NCBI GenBank assembly: GCA_900471925.1
Contig: UCGV01000036.1
Coordinates: 85,921-149,920, forward strand
Direction of reading: 5' to 3'
DNA length: 64,000 nucleotides
Origin: Hyphomicrobiales bacterium
Lineage (GTDB): Bacteria; Pseudomonadota; Alphaproteobacteria; Rhizobiales; Rhizobiaceae
The notes beneath the pieces are model-generated. The model made no database searches. It was given only the letters and a program-made list of their open reading frames with translations, and had not been told where the DNA came from. The position numbers and the translations under genes are program-made. Below are positions 38,125 to 49,319 of the stretch, piece by piece (within the stretch, counting starts at the first letter, position 1; the number at the start of each line of letters is the position of its first letter).

Positions 38125-40416
38125 GTGAAGCAGACCCATCCGCCCAAAGCCGCTGCCGATATCAGTTGCGACGAACCGGTTGCCGATGGCTTTGCAAGCT
38201 ATACTGATGATTCCGACATTGCCGAGCGCGAGAGCCGCTGGAACTACGCGCTTGTCGGCTCGGGTCTCGGCGTTTGGGATCACAATTACCGCCTCGACAA
38301 GAAATTCTATTCGCGGACCTGGAAGAACATTCGCGGCATGGCGCCTGACGAGGAGGCCGATGGCGACTACGAGGCGTGGCTGCAACTCGTCCACCCCGCC
38401 GACCGCGATTTCGTCGTCAATGCCATCGAGCGGCAGAATGCCGGCGATCCCAACTATCATGTCTTCGAATATCGCGAGCGCCACAAGGATGGGCACTGGG
38501 TCTGGATCGAATGCCGCGGCGCACCAGTCGAATGGGATGAGACTGGGGCGGCCCAGCGTGTCGTCGGCACCGATACCGACATTACCGCGCGCAAGGAAAC
38601 CGCGGAGATGCTGGCGCAGCTTTCCCGCCGCCTCGATCTTGCCCTGCAGATCAGCGACATCGGCGTTTTCGAAGCCGATATCGACCACGGCACGGTGGAA
38701 TGGGATGACCGCCTCATTGCCATCTACGGATTCAGGAATGCCGATCGCTTCACGGCCGGCGATGCCTGGCTCGGCAGCATTCACCCCGACGATCGTGATC
38801 GGGTGAACGAAACCGTCGTCAGCAATGTCGACAACGAGACCGGCTTTCACCAGGAATTCCGCATCATCAGGGGCGATGGCGCCGAGCGCATCATCCGTGC
38901 CCGCTCGGCCTTCTTCGTCGATGGCAATGGCTGCCGCAAGCTGATCGGCGCCAACTGGGACGTGACGGAGGAAGTGGCGCTACGCAACGAGTTGCGCCGC
39001 GCCAAGGATCTTGCCGAAGCCCGCAACCGGGAGCTTGAAGCCGCCAAGGAAAGCATCGAGCACCTGGCGCTCCACGACTATCTGACCGGGCTGCCGAATC
39101 GCCGCTACCTCGACAAGATGCTTGGGGAGCGCTCGGCCCAATGCCGCGAGGAAGGTTTGGCGCTTGCCATCCTTCATATCGATCTTGACCGCTTCAAGCA
39201 GATCAACGACACGCTCGGCCACCGCGCCGGCGACCACATGCTCAAACACGCCGCCCGCGTGCTGCGCGATTCCATTCGCGGCACCGATTTCGTCGCGCGT
39301 ATCGGCGGGGACGAGTTCGTCGTCCTCTGCGTTGTCGATACCGCCTCCAAGAAGATCGCCACCGTTGCAGAGCGCATTATCCGCGAACTGCGCAAGCCCA
39401 TCAAATATGAGGGGCATGACTGCCGCTTCGGCGCGAGCATCGGCATTGCCATCGATGCCGGCCCGAAGCTCGACGAAAAGCAGCTGCTGCTCAATGCCGA
39501 TATCGCGCTCTACCGGGCCAAGGGCTCGGGCCGCAACCGCCACGAATTCTTCTCCAATGCCGCCCGCCACACGATTCTGACGGCCAAGCGCCTCGCCGAC
39601 GAAATCCTGATCGGCCTGGAACGCAACGAATTCGTACCCTTCTACCAGCCGCAATTCGACGCTCGTACGCTCGATATCGCCGGCATGGAAACGCTCGCCC
39701 GCTGGCAGCATCCCGAACACGGCCTGCTTGCGCCCGATCGTTTCCTCGATATCGCCGAGGACCTCGATGTCGTCTCCACCATCGATGCGCTGATCCTCGA
39801 ACGGGCTATCGCCGAGCGCAAAGCGTGGGTCCGCGATGGCCTTGCCATTCCCCGCATTTCCGTCAATGTCTCCGGCCGGAGACTATCCGATCCGCAGCTT
39901 GGCAAGAAGCTGCGTTCGCTGAAGATCGAGCCCGGCACGGTCTCCTTCGAACTTCTGGAATCGATCTCGCTCGACGATTGCGACGAGGCCGTCACCGCCA
40001 ATCTGAAGAAACTCAAGAAGCTCGGCATCGACATCGAGGTCGATGATTTCGGCACGGGCCACGCCTCGATCGTCAGCCTGCTCAGGCTGAGCCCGAAGAC
40101 GCTGAAGATCGATCGCGAGCTGATCCGGCACCTGCCGCAATCGGCCGAGCAGCGCAAGCTGGTGCGCTCCATCATCGAGATCGGCCGTTCGCTGAACATC
40201 CTCGTCACCGCAGAAGGTGTCGAAACCGCAGATCACGTCCGCATCCTGCAGGAACTCGGCTGCGACATGCTGCAGGGCTATGCGCTGGCCCGGCCAATGT
40301 CCGGCCTGCAGATCCCCGCCTTCATCCGCGGCGAGAGCTGGCGGCATCCGGAAGGGGCAGCCCGCACGCTGCAGACGAACCTGCGCCGCTCCGTCGGTCG
40401 CGGTGTTCCCAAATGA
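38125..40416 (+). CDS. PAS-PAS-GGDEF-EAL cyclic di-GMP signalling protein
   Basis: A 763-residue cytoplasmic protein with two PAS/PAC domains (about 45-155 and 165-285), a GGDEF domain (motif at 394-398 in RIGGDEF, with I-site RGTD five residues before) and an EAL domain from about 515. The EAL motif is ETL (522-524), keeping the Glu; N, E, DDFGTG, K, AEGVE and Q positions are all present. Both cyclase and phosphodiesterase activity look possible; the PAS domains presumably sense a ligand or redox state. No membrane helix. GTG start. Confidence 0.94.
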   Translation: MKQTHPPKAAADISCDEPVADGFASYTDDSDIAERESRWNYALVGSGLGVWDHNYRLDKKFYSRTWKNIRGMAPDEEADGDYEAWLQLVHPADRDFVVNAIERQNAGDPNYHVFEYRERHKDGHWVWIECRGAPVEWDETGAAQRVVGTDTDITARKETAEMLAQLSRRLDLALQISDIGVFEADIDHGTVEWDDRLIAIYGFRNADRFTAGDAWLGSIHPDDRDRVNETVVSNVDNETGFHQEFRIIRGDGAERIIRARSAFFVDGNGCRKLIGANWDVTEEVALRNELRRAKDLAEARNRELEAAKESIEHLALHDYLTGLPNRRYLDKMLGERSAQCREEGLALAILHIDLDRFKQINDTLGHRAGDHMLKHAARVLRDSIRGTDFVARIGGDEFVVLCVVDTASKKIATVAERIIRELRKPIKYEGHDCRFGASIGIAIDAGPKLDEKQLLLNADIALYRAKGSGRNRHEFFSNAARHTILTAKRLADEILIGLERNEFVPFYQPQFDARTLDIAGMETLARWQHPEHGLLAPDRFLDIAEDLDVVSTIDALILERAIAERKAWVRDGLAIPRISVNVSGRRLSDPQLGKKLRSLKIEPGTVSFELLESISLDDCDEAVTANLKKLKKLGIDIEVDDFGTGHASIVSLLRLSPKTLKIDRELIRHLPQSAEQRKLVRSIIEIGRSLNILVTAEGVETADHVRILQELGCDMLQGYALARPMSGLQIPAFIRGESWRHPEGAARTLQTNLRRSVGRGVPK

Positions 40417-40521
40417 CGGGCTCCAAATAAAGCCCTGTATAACCCGTCCGGGATTTTGCCTTCATTCCACCGTAAAGAAAAAGGCGGTAGTCTCCCTTTG
40501 CGAAGACTTCGATTCTCTTTG

Positions 40522-40548
40522 CGGTTTTCCCGCCCGAGGCGGAAACCG
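40522..40548 (+). promoter_or_regulatory. imperfect hairpin in the purC leader
   Basis: In the 242-base gap before purC, CGGTTT..CCGCC (40522-40534) pairs with GGCGGAAACCG (40538-40548), an 11-base stem with a two-base bulge and a CGA loop. It is followed by GGGGAAGGAG rather than Ts, so it is not a simple terminator. A role in purC leader control is possible but unproven. Confidence 0.4.
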
Positions 40549-40658
40549 GGGAAGGAGTGACAGGCGGATTGTGAAACTCTCTCTTTTCCTTTAAGGGGAC
40601 GCCACGAGATCGATCCACGCGCTATCCCAAGAGCGCCAACAGCTAGAGAATAACCACA

Positions 40659-41423
40659 ATGAACCGTCGCCGCCGTATCTACGAGGGCAAGGCAAAGATT
40701 CTGTATGAAGGGCCTGAACCGGGCACGCTGATCCAGTTCTTCAAGGACGATGCCACTGCTTTCAACAAGAAGAAACACGAAGTCATTGATGGCAAGGGCG
40801 TCCTCAACAACCGTATTTCTGAATATATCTTCAGCCATCTGAACAAGATCGGCATTCCCACCCACTTCATCCGCCGGCTCAATATGCGCGAGCAGCTGAT
40901 CAAGGAAGTGGAGATGATCCCGCTCGAGATCGTCGTGCGCAACGTCGCCGCCGGTTCGCTCGCCAAGCGCCTCGGCATCGAGGAAGGCGTGGTCCTGCCG
41001 CGCTCGATCATCGAATTCTATTACAAGTCCGATACGCTCGAAGATCCGATGGTCTCCGAAGAGCACATCACCGCCTTCGGCTGGGCCAATCCCGCTGAAC
41101 TCGATGACATCATGGCGCTCGCCATCCGCGTCAACGACTTCATGACCGGCCTCTTCCTGGGCGTCGGCATCCAGCTCGTCGATTTCAAGATCGAATGCGG
41201 TCGTCTCTTCGAAGGCGACATGATGCGCATCATCCTGGCCGATGAAATCTCGCCGGACAGCTGCCGCCTCTGGGACATCGAGACCCGCAAGAAGATGGAT
41301 AAGGATCTCTTCCGCCGCGATCTGGGCGGTCTCCTGGAGGCCTATTCCGAAGTTGCGCGCCGCCTCGGCATCATCAACGAAAACGAGCCCGTGCGCGGCA
41401 CAGGCCCCGTTCTGGTCAAGTAA
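40659..41423 (+). CDS. purC: SAICAR synthetase
   Basis: A 254-residue enzyme joining CAIR and aspartate with ATP. The start YEGKAKILYEG, the EVVVRNxxAGS block (seen as EIVVRNVAAGSLAKR) and LVDFKIECGR followed by LADEISPDSCRLWD are diagnostic. ATG 40659. It leads purC-purS-purQ, with purS 20 bases downstream. Confidence 0.98.
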   Translation: MNRRRRIYEGKAKILYEGPEPGTLIQFFKDDATAFNKKKHEVIDGKGVLNNRISEYIFSHLNKIGIPTHFIRRLNMREQLIKEVEMIPLEIVVRNVAAGSLAKRLGIEEGVVLPRSIIEFYYKSDTLEDPMVSEEHITAFGWANPAELDDIMALAIRVNDFMTGLFLGVGIQLVDFKIECGRLFEGDMMRIILADEISPDSCRLWDIETRKKMDKDLFRRDLGGLLEAYSEVARRLGIINENEPVRGTGPVLVK

Positions 41424-41443
41424 GTAAAAGCAGGGAAACACAC

Positions 41444-41686
41444 GTGATCAAGGCTCGCGTCACCGTCACGCTGAAAAACGGCGTTCTCGATCCCCAGGGC
41501 AAGGCTATCGAAGGCGCGCTCGGCGCGCTGGGCTTCGGTGGCGTCGGCCATGTCCGCCAGGGCAAGGTCTTCGACCTCGAACTCGAAGGCACGGACAAGG
41601 CCAAGGCCGAGACGGATCTCAAGGCCATGTGCGAGAAACTCCTCGCAAACACGGTCATCGAGAACTATTCTATCTCTCTCGATTGA
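41444..41686 (+). CDS. purS: FGAM synthase subunit PurS
   Basis: An 80-residue small subunit that bridges the PurL synthetase and PurQ glutaminase. It shows the conserved KARVTVTLKNGVLDPQGKAI start and the GKVFDLELEG strand. This subunit exists only where PurL is the short form, which is what is found at 45594-47828. Confidence 0.96.
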   Translation: MIKARVTVTLKNGVLDPQGKAIEGALGALGFGGVGHVRQGKVFDLELEGTDKAKAETDLKAMCEKLLANTVIENYSISLD

Positions 41687-41771
41687 CGCCTGCTGGATTG
41701 GCGCGCGATCCGCGCCGGTCCATCGCCCTTCGGCAACTGGCATAAGCACTAGCAAGGTTTGAACCGCCATC

Positions 41772-42443
41772 ATGAAATCAGCCGTCGTTCAACTTCCGGG
41801 CCTCAACCGCGATCGCGACATGATCGCCGCTCTCACCAAGATCTCCGGTCAGCAGCCGGTGACGATCTGGCAGACGGAGACGGAAATTCCTGACGTCGAT
41901 CTGATCGTCATTCCAGGCGGTTTCTCCTATGGCGATTATCTGCGCTGTGGCGCCATCGCCGCCCGCATGCCGGTCATGCAGGCGATCATCGAGAAGGCCA
42001 ACAAGGGCGTGAAGGTTCTGGGCGTCTGCAACGGCTTCCAGATCCTCGTCGAAGCCGGCCTCCTGCCCGGCGCTCTGATGCGCAATTCCTCGCTGAAATT
42101 CGTCTGCCGCGAGATCAAGCTCGAAGTCGTCAATGCCGAGACGGATTTCTCCCGCGCCTATGCGAAGGGCCAGATCATCCGCTGCCCGGTCGCCCATCAC
42201 GACGGCAACTATTTTGCCGATGCTGAGACGCTTTCTGCGATCGAAGGCAATGGCCAGGTCGTCTTCCGCTATGCCGAAGGCACCAATCCGAACGGTTCGG
42301 TCAATGATATCGCCGGCGTCATGAACGCCAAGGGCAATGTCCTCGGCATGATGCCGCATCCGGAAAATCTCATCGAAGCCGCTCATGGCGGTTCGGACGG
42401 CCGCGGCCTCTTCGCTTCGGCGCTCGACGTTATCGCTGCCTGA
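41772..42443 (+). CDS. purQ: FGAM synthase glutaminase subunit PurQ
   Basis: A 223-residue class I glutamine amidotransferase providing ammonia to PurL. The nucleophile C86 lies in GVCNGFQIL and the His-Glu pair in MMPHPENL; PGGFSYGDYLRCG supplies the oxyanion region. Full length. It is 85 bases from purS. The lipoprotein gene follows after 45 bases. Confidence 0.97.
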   Translation: MKSAVVQLPGLNRDRDMIAALTKISGQQPVTIWQTETEIPDVDLIVIPGGFSYGDYLRCGAIAARMPVMQAIIEKANKGVKVLGVCNGFQILVEAGLLPGALMRNSSLKFVCREIKLEVVNAETDFSRAYAKGQIIRCPVAHHDGNYFADAETLSAIEGNGQVVFRYAEGTNPNGSVNDIAGVMNAKGNVLGMMPHPENLIEAAHGGSDGRGLFASALDVIAA

Positions 42444-42488
42444 TCATTTCATCAGGCAGCCCGTTCGCCGAACCACTGGAGAAGCTGG

Positions 42489-42893
42489 ATGCGCCCTCGC
42501 CTTTTTGTCGCCCTTGCCAATGCCGCTGCTTTTGCCGGCCTCGCCGCACTGGTGGCTGCCTGCCAGTCGCCTGCGCCCGCAAGGGCTCCGGACCGCACGG
42601 CGCTGTCGACGATGGAACGCGTGGCGCTCGGCGCCAATAGCTGCTGGTTCAAGTCGGGCGATCCGGCTTTCGCGGCTTACAAGCTCGCACCGGAACTCAA
42701 TTCCTTCTCCGGCCGCCCGCGCATCCTCGTCGTCCATAAGGGCAGCCCGGAAAGCCGGCCGCTGCTCGTCGTCCAGGCCGAAGGCAATCCGGCCAAGATG
42801 CAGGCTTTCGGCCCGATGATGTCGGAGCCCGTCGCCGGTCGCATCGCCGCCGATGTCACCCGCTGGTCGGGCGGCAGCAAGTCCTGCAGCTAA
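42489..42893 (+). CDS. predicted lipoprotein
   Basis: A 134-residue exported protein with a lipobox: hydrophobic residues 1-24 end in LVAAC, so Cys25 would be lipidated. The mature part has Cys residues in NSCWFKSG and at the C-terminal KSCS. I recognise no family. It follows purQ by 45 bases on the same strand, with GGAGAAG upstream of the ATG, and may be transcribed with the purine genes. Confidence 0.8.
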   Translation: MRPRLFVALANAAAFAGLAALVAACQSPAPARAPDRTALSTMERVALGANSCWFKSGDPAFAAYKLAPELNSFSGRPRILVVHKGSPESRPLLVVQAEGNPAKMQAFGPMMSEPVAGRIAADVTRWSGGSKSCS

Positions 42894-42906
42894 GTTTCAA
42901 ACTTAG
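42890..42906. terminator. palindrome spanning two convergent stop codons
   Basis: CTAAGTTT and AAACTTAG are perfect eight-base arms around one C. The left arm contains the TAA of the lipoprotein gene and the right arm the TAA of the DUF1127 gene. A hairpin needs a larger loop (about TTCAA), so terminator function is uncertain. Confidence 0.4.
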
Positions 42907-43157
42907 TCCCAGAAGAACGACTTGCCGACTTCACGTGCGGCATCGGACTGTGACAGGCCGATATCCTTGAGTTCGTCTACCGTCAGGTTGCGCAGCGCGC
43001 GCCGGCTTTCCCGCTTCTGCGCCCATAGATAATAGGCCGCCCACAGGCGGCCAAGCCAAGTCGTGGCGGGCGCCTGCTTCGGCAGAACAATCTCGTGCGG
43101 ACTATCGACGGATACAATCGATACAATCTCGCTCTTGATTTGAGGTACAACGGACAT
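42903..43157 (-). CDS. DUF1127 domain protein
   Basis: An 84-residue protein with the Arg-rich DUF1127 motif at the C-terminus (RALRNLTVDELKDIGLSQSD). In Agrobacterium and relatives such small proteins affect phosphate and carbon metabolism and RNA turnover; the role here is unknown. AGGAG supports the ATG at 43157. It is divergent from a MocR-type regulator, with the intergenic region full of GTGACAAT half-sites, so it is the likely target. Confidence 0.87.
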   Translation of the reverse strand: MSVVPQIKSEIVSIVSVDSPHEIVLPKQAPATTWLGRLWAAYYLWAQKRESRRALRNLTVDELKDIGLSQSDAAREVGKSFFWD

Positions 43158-43186
43158 CAATCGCTCCTGTTGTTTCAGTCGGTGCG

Positions 43187-43237
43187 ATTGTCACATAGTC
43201 TTGACAGAGCAAGGGTGACAATCTATTCATTGTCACC
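43187..43237 (+). promoter_or_regulatory. MocR operator and promoter region
   Basis: GGTGACAAT and ATTGTCACC form perfect nine-base arms at 43214-43237, ending at the base before the mocR ATG. A third half-site ATTGTCAC lies at 43187-43194, and GGTGACAAT recurs inside the gene at 43384-43392. TTGACA (43201-43206) with TATTCA (43224-43229) at 17 bases could be the promoter. No Shine-Dalgarno precedes the ATG. Confidence 0.65.
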
Positions 43238-44656
43238 ATGACAAATTGGCTTCCTGATCTCTCGCAGGGCTCCGGCCCGGTCTATATGCGGCTCGCGGAC
43301 AGTATTGAATCCGCTATTGCCACCGGCACTTTACCGGCCGGCGCCAAGCTGCCGCCGCAGCGAAATCTGGCCTATGATATCGGGGTGACAATCGGAACAA
43401 TCGGCCGCGCCTATGCGCTGGTTCACGAGCGCGGTCTCGTGGCGGGTGAAGTCGGCCGCGGCACCTATGTGCTTGATCGGGCCGATACGCCGCCGAGCGA
43501 ACAGACCGATCCCATTACCCTTCAACTGAGCGGCACCCGCGTTGCCGAGGCGCCGGCAAACAAGCTGCGCTTCGATACGACCGCCGCCCCCGACCTCGGC
43601 CAGGGCAAGGTCATTGCCGGCATCATGGCCGAGATCGGCGAGCAGCATATGGCGGAGATTTCCTCCTATTCGCGCAGCTTCCCGCCGAACTGGTTTGAGG
43701 CCGGGCGTCTATGGCTGGCGCGCAACGGCTGGTCGCCGGATGTCGAGAATGTCGTGCCGACGCTCGGTGCGCATGCGGCGGCCGTCTCGGTGATTGCCGC
43801 CGTGTCTGCGCCCGGTGACAAGATCGTTTTTGAGAACCTCACTTACACGCAGGTCAGCCGCAGCGTTCGCCTTCTCGGCCGCCGCACGCTGACGGTCGAG
43901 TCCGACGACCAGGGTGTCATTCCTGAGGATTTCGAGCGGCTCTGCCAGCAGCAGCATCCGAAGCTGATCTTCCTGATGCCGACGGTACACAATCCGACGC
44001 TTGCCATCATGCCCTATGAGCGGCGCGTCGCCATCGCCGATATCGCCAGGCGCCACGGTGTCTGGATCATCGAGGACGATCTCTATGGCGGCATGGCGCA
44101 GGACGATACGCCCCTGCTCGCCTCGATCGCGCCCGACCGCACCTTCCTCGTCAACGGCCTGTCGAAATCGGTTGCCGCCGGCGTGCGCGGCGGCTGGGTC
44201 GCCTGCCCGTCGCATTTCGCCCAGCGCATCAAGGTCACGCACAAGATGGTTACGGGCGGCCTGCCCTTCATCCTCGCCGAGACCTGCGCGCGGCTTGTCG
44301 CCAGCGGCAAGGCGCACGAGATCCGCAATGCGAGCGTCGTGGAACTGTCGGCTCGCGTTCGCCTCGCCCGCGAGCAGCTGCAGGGCTTCGAATTCGAATC
44401 CCATCCGCACGCGCCCTTCCTCTGGCTGAAACTGCCGGAGCCCTGGATGTCCGGCACCTTCAAGAATGCCGCCTACCGGGACGGCGTGCTCGTGGACGAC
44501 GAGGACGAGTTCAAGGCGGCGCGCGGTGAGAAGGTCTACCATCGGGTGCGCATCGGCATCTCCTCGCCGAAGGATAGAAACGAGATGGTCGTAGGGCTTA
44601 TGATATTGAAAAGATTGCTGGAAAATGGTGGCTCCGCCTATGACGGAGAGATCTGA
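43238..44656 (+). CDS. MocR-type GntR/aminotransferase-fold regulator
   Basis: A 472-residue protein joining an N-terminal GntR winged helix (YMRLADSIESAIATGTLPAG, PPQRNLAYDIGVTIGT, to about residue 78) to a fold-type I aminotransferase domain with PLP lysine K310 in GLSKSVAAGVRGGW. MocR proteins sense a PLP-linked or amino-compound effector and usually act on a divergent gene, here DUF1127. The start codon follows the palindrome directly with no ribosome site, so the mRNA may be leaderless. Confidence 0.9.
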   Translation: MTNWLPDLSQGSGPVYMRLADSIESAIATGTLPAGAKLPPQRNLAYDIGVTIGTIGRAYALVHERGLVAGEVGRGTYVLDRADTPPSEQTDPITLQLSGTRVAEAPANKLRFDTTAAPDLGQGKVIAGIMAEIGEQHMAEISSYSRSFPPNWFEAGRLWLARNGWSPDVENVVPTLGAHAAAVSVIAAVSAPGDKIVFENLTYTQVSRSVRLLGRRTLTVESDDQGVIPEDFERLCQQQHPKLIFLMPTVHNPTLAIMPYERRVAIADIARRHGVWIIEDDLYGGMAQDDTPLLASIAPDRTFLVNGLSKSVAAGVRGGWVACPSHFAQRIKVTHKMVTGGLPFILAETCARLVASGKAHEIRNASVVELSARVRLAREQLQGFEFESHPHAPFLWLKLPEPWMSGTFKNAAYRDGVLVDDEDEFKAARGEKVYHRVRIGISSPKDRNEMVVGLMILKRLLENGGSAYDGEI

Positions 44657-44781
44657 ACTGTTGCAATTCGGTGTCAGGAATCTGCAAAAATCCCTGACGG
44701 AAACGCGAGCGCTTTACCGCTGACATCTGCATGTTACCTCTGTCTCATTCCGCTTTTTTAGTGGGAATCAAGGGACAGCAG

Positions 44782-45363
44782 ATGAAAGCCGATTTCCGTT
44801 CATGCCTGTTGCGCCTGTCGAGTATCGCGTCGGTCGCAGTGATTGCCAGCAGCTTGGGAATGTCATCAACGGCTCAGGCCGGTAGCCAAGTTTTCGACGA
44901 ACTGCGCTTTGGCGCCTCCGCCTCCATCCAGGGCGGCCATTCGGGCGAAGACGGCGTTTTCCCGGAAATTACAGCCCTTTTCGATCCCTTCGGTTTCGAG
45001 CAGGCCACGGGCTGGAAGCAGCAGCTCATGCATCCGCGCGTCCATGTCGGCACTTCGATCGGCACTGAGGGTGAAGCGACGCAGTTTTTCGCCGGTTTCA
45101 CCTGGACCGTGGATCTTAGCGACAAGATCTTTGCCGAAGCCGGTTTCGGCGGCGTCATCCACACCGGTGACATCAGGGGTAGCGACGACGGGCCGGATCT
45201 CGGCTGTCGCGTGCTCTTCCACGAATATCTCGGCGCCGGCTACCGCTTCACCAGCAACTGGAACCTCATGGCGCAGGTCGCGCATTCCTCGAATGCCAAT
45301 CTCTGCGACGGTCCGAACGACGGCATGACCCGCGCCGGACTGCTCGTCGGCTACAAGTTTTGA
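44782..45363 (+). CDS. PagL-like lipid A 3-O-deacylase (acyloxyacyl hydrolase)
   Basis: A 193-residue outer-membrane beta-barrel protein. Residues 1-33 form a signal peptide ending QAG. The PagL catalytic pattern is visible as AHSSNANL, with H168 and S170, and the barrel ends in a terminal Phe (GYKF). PagL removes the 3-position acyl chain from lipid A; activity here is inferred. It lies between the mocR gene and purL, with a strong terminator after it. Confidence 0.85.
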   Translation: MKADFRSCLLRLSSIASVAVIASSLGMSSTAQAGSQVFDELRFGASASIQGGHSGEDGVFPEITALFDPFGFEQATGWKQQLMHPRVHVGTSIGTEGEATQFFAGFTWTVDLSDKIFAEAGFGGVIHTGDIRGSDDGPDLGCRVLFHEYLGAGYRFTSNWNLMAQVAHSSNANLCDGPNDGMTRAGLLVGYKF

Positions 45364-45402
45364 TCGATCGCAGGCGTTCGCGACATCATCGAGAATCCTT
45401 TG

Positions 45403-45432
45403 ATGCCTGCCTCTGTTGATGGCAGGCATTTT
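45403..45432 (+). terminator. terminator after the PagL-like gene
   Basis: ATGCCTGCC (45403-45411) and GGCAGGCAT (45421-45429) pair perfectly around TCTGTTGAT and are followed by TTTTCC. Confidence 0.9.
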
Positions 45433-45593
45433 CCTGTCGCGCGCCGTTCCTACATAAGCTAAAGACACGACAAACGCGCGAGAGCATGCTTTGAAACCGG
45501 GGCATGCTCTATCTCTTTGTTTTCACGCAATCCGGACGCAAAACCGCTGCGCACTTTTGCTGGATCGCTCTAGGCAGGGACTTTCAAGAGCTC

Positions 45594-47828
<2,235 letters not shown>

Positions 47829-47847
47829 TGCATAGGGAGTAACGATC

Positions 47848-48081
47848 ATGCCCATGAAACCCGGCGACATCGAAGACATGATCAAGGCCGGGATTCCCGG
47901 TGCCAAGGTTACGATCCGCGATCTGGCAGGCGACGGCGACCACTACGCCGCCGAAGTCGTCGCGGAAGCCTTCCGCGGCAAGAGCCGCGTGCAGCAGCAC
48001 CAGATGGTCTACGAAGCGCTGAAGGGCAATATGGGCGGCATCCTGCACGCCCTTGCCCTGCAGACCTCGGCACCGGATTGA
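47848..48081 (+). CDS. BolA/IbaG family protein
   Basis: A 77-residue BolA-like protein. The conserved HYAAEVVAEAFRGKSRVQQH segment ends in the invariant His. BolA partners with monothiol glutaredoxins such as GrxD (53884 here) in [2Fe-2S] transfer and iron signalling. It sits 19 bases after purL, a pairing common in alphaproteobacteria. Confidence 0.93.
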   Translation: MPMKPGDIEDMIKAGIPGAKVTIRDLAGDGDHYAAEVVAEAFRGKSRVQQHQMVYEALKGNMGGILHALALQTSAPD

Positions 48082-48120
48082 CATCGCGGCCGCAGTCGGT
48101 CGCATCGAAATCCTGAAAAT

Positions 48121-48165
48121 GAAAGGCCCGGCTGGAAGGCTTCCTTCCGCCGGGCTTTCGTTTTT
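48121..48165 (+). terminator. purL-bolA terminator
   Basis: A long stem of AAAG-CCCGGC-GGAAGG with CCTTCC-GCCGGG-CTTT is followed by CGTTTTT. Two small bulges do not disturb it. It ends the purL-bolA transcript. Confidence 0.92.
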
Positions 48166-48362
48166 CTACACAACCGCCTAGGCCGTGAAGGTGAAAAATC
48201 GCAGCTGCGATTAAAACGAGACGATTGAAATATAAAATGCTAATATAAGTTGCGGTGCCGAAACCGATCACAGAATAGCGCCGCGAAAATCCCCGAAATA
48301 CGAAAATGACGAGCAAGTAAGTCTTATCACTCTCGCACCCGTGACTGATGGAGAGAATGAAG

Positions 48363-49319
48363 ATGGTTCAGCTCATCGATACCGATCTCGTTCCCTCGTG
48401 GAAACGCGCCTCCTATCTCTATGAGGCGATGGAAGGTTCGCCGCTGCCTTTCATCAATCTCTCCCGGTCGCACTTCAAGGATTCGAATTTCCGCGCGAGT
48501 TTTTCCGGCCGTATGTTCGGCAATGCCTTCCTCACCCGTTTCGGCGCCAATGCTGTTCACATGGCGCGCGATTCCGATGAGATCCTGGAGCGCTCCAGCA
48601 GGATGATCCTGCTCGCCATGCTGCATCAGGGCACTTACGAGCAACTGTTCGATTATCACGCGCCGTTCCTCTCTACCCGGCCGGGCGATATCATGCTGCT
48701 CGACCTCGATGCGCCCCAGAGCGTGACCTTCACAAATTCCGCGCTTACTACCTGTGTTTACGTTCCGCGCCAATATTTCGAGCCCTTCGTGGATGGCGGC
48801 CCCTTCGTCAAACCGGCGCTCTATCGCCCCGGACACGAACTCTACGGTCTGCTCGCGGCTTGCTTCCGCGAATGCTGCGCCATGCCTGCACCCTCCGCAA
48901 CGGCGGCTGCGGCGGCGTTGACGACCCTGACCCACATCACGCTGATCGCTCGGGGCCTGCATCCCCGCGAACATGGTGACCTCGGCAAATCGCTGCAGCA
49001 GGCCCGACGCCAGAAGGCGCTGCAGTTCATCGCCGCCCATTGCGACGATCCGCGCCTCGACCCGCGCAAGGTGGCCGATCATCTGCGCCTGTCGCTCCGC
49101 TCGCTGCATCTCGCATTCGAGGAAACAGGCGATGGGATCGCAGCCCGCATCCAGATGGCTCGCCTGATGCGTGCGAGGGATATGCTCCTGCACGAGCCGC
49201 AGCGCTCGACGCTGGACATCGCGCTCTCCTGCGGCTTCAACAATCTCTCGACCTTCTATCGCGCCTTTGCCGACGCCTATGGCATGCCGCCCGGCGAGTT
49301 CCGTAAATCCCGCAACTAG
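48363..49319 (+). CDS. AraC family transcriptional regulator
   Basis: A 318-residue activator. The C-terminal domain has two helix-turn-helix units, LDPRKVADHLRLSLRSLHLAF and STLDIALSCGFNNLSTFYRA, ending in GMPPGEFRKSR as usual. The N-terminal 180 residues form an AraC-type sensing domain (cupin-like). Three in-frame ATGs are close; GGAGAG at 48350-48355 best fits 48363. It precedes LysE-type and EamA exporter genes and may control them, but no direct evidence is visible. Confidence 0.9.
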   Translation: MVQLIDTDLVPSWKRASYLYEAMEGSPLPFINLSRSHFKDSNFRASFSGRMFGNAFLTRFGANAVHMARDSDEILERSSRMILLAMLHQGTYEQLFDYHAPFLSTRPGDIMLLDLDAPQSVTFTNSALTTCVYVPRQYFEPFVDGGPFVKPALYRPGHELYGLLAACFRECCAMPAPSATAAAAALTTLTHITLIARGLHPREHGDLGKSLQQARRQKALQFIAAHCDDPRLDPRKVADHLRLSLRSLHLAFEETGDGIAARIQMARLMRARDMLLHEPQRSTLDIALSCGFNNLSTFYRAFADAYGMPPGEFRKSRN

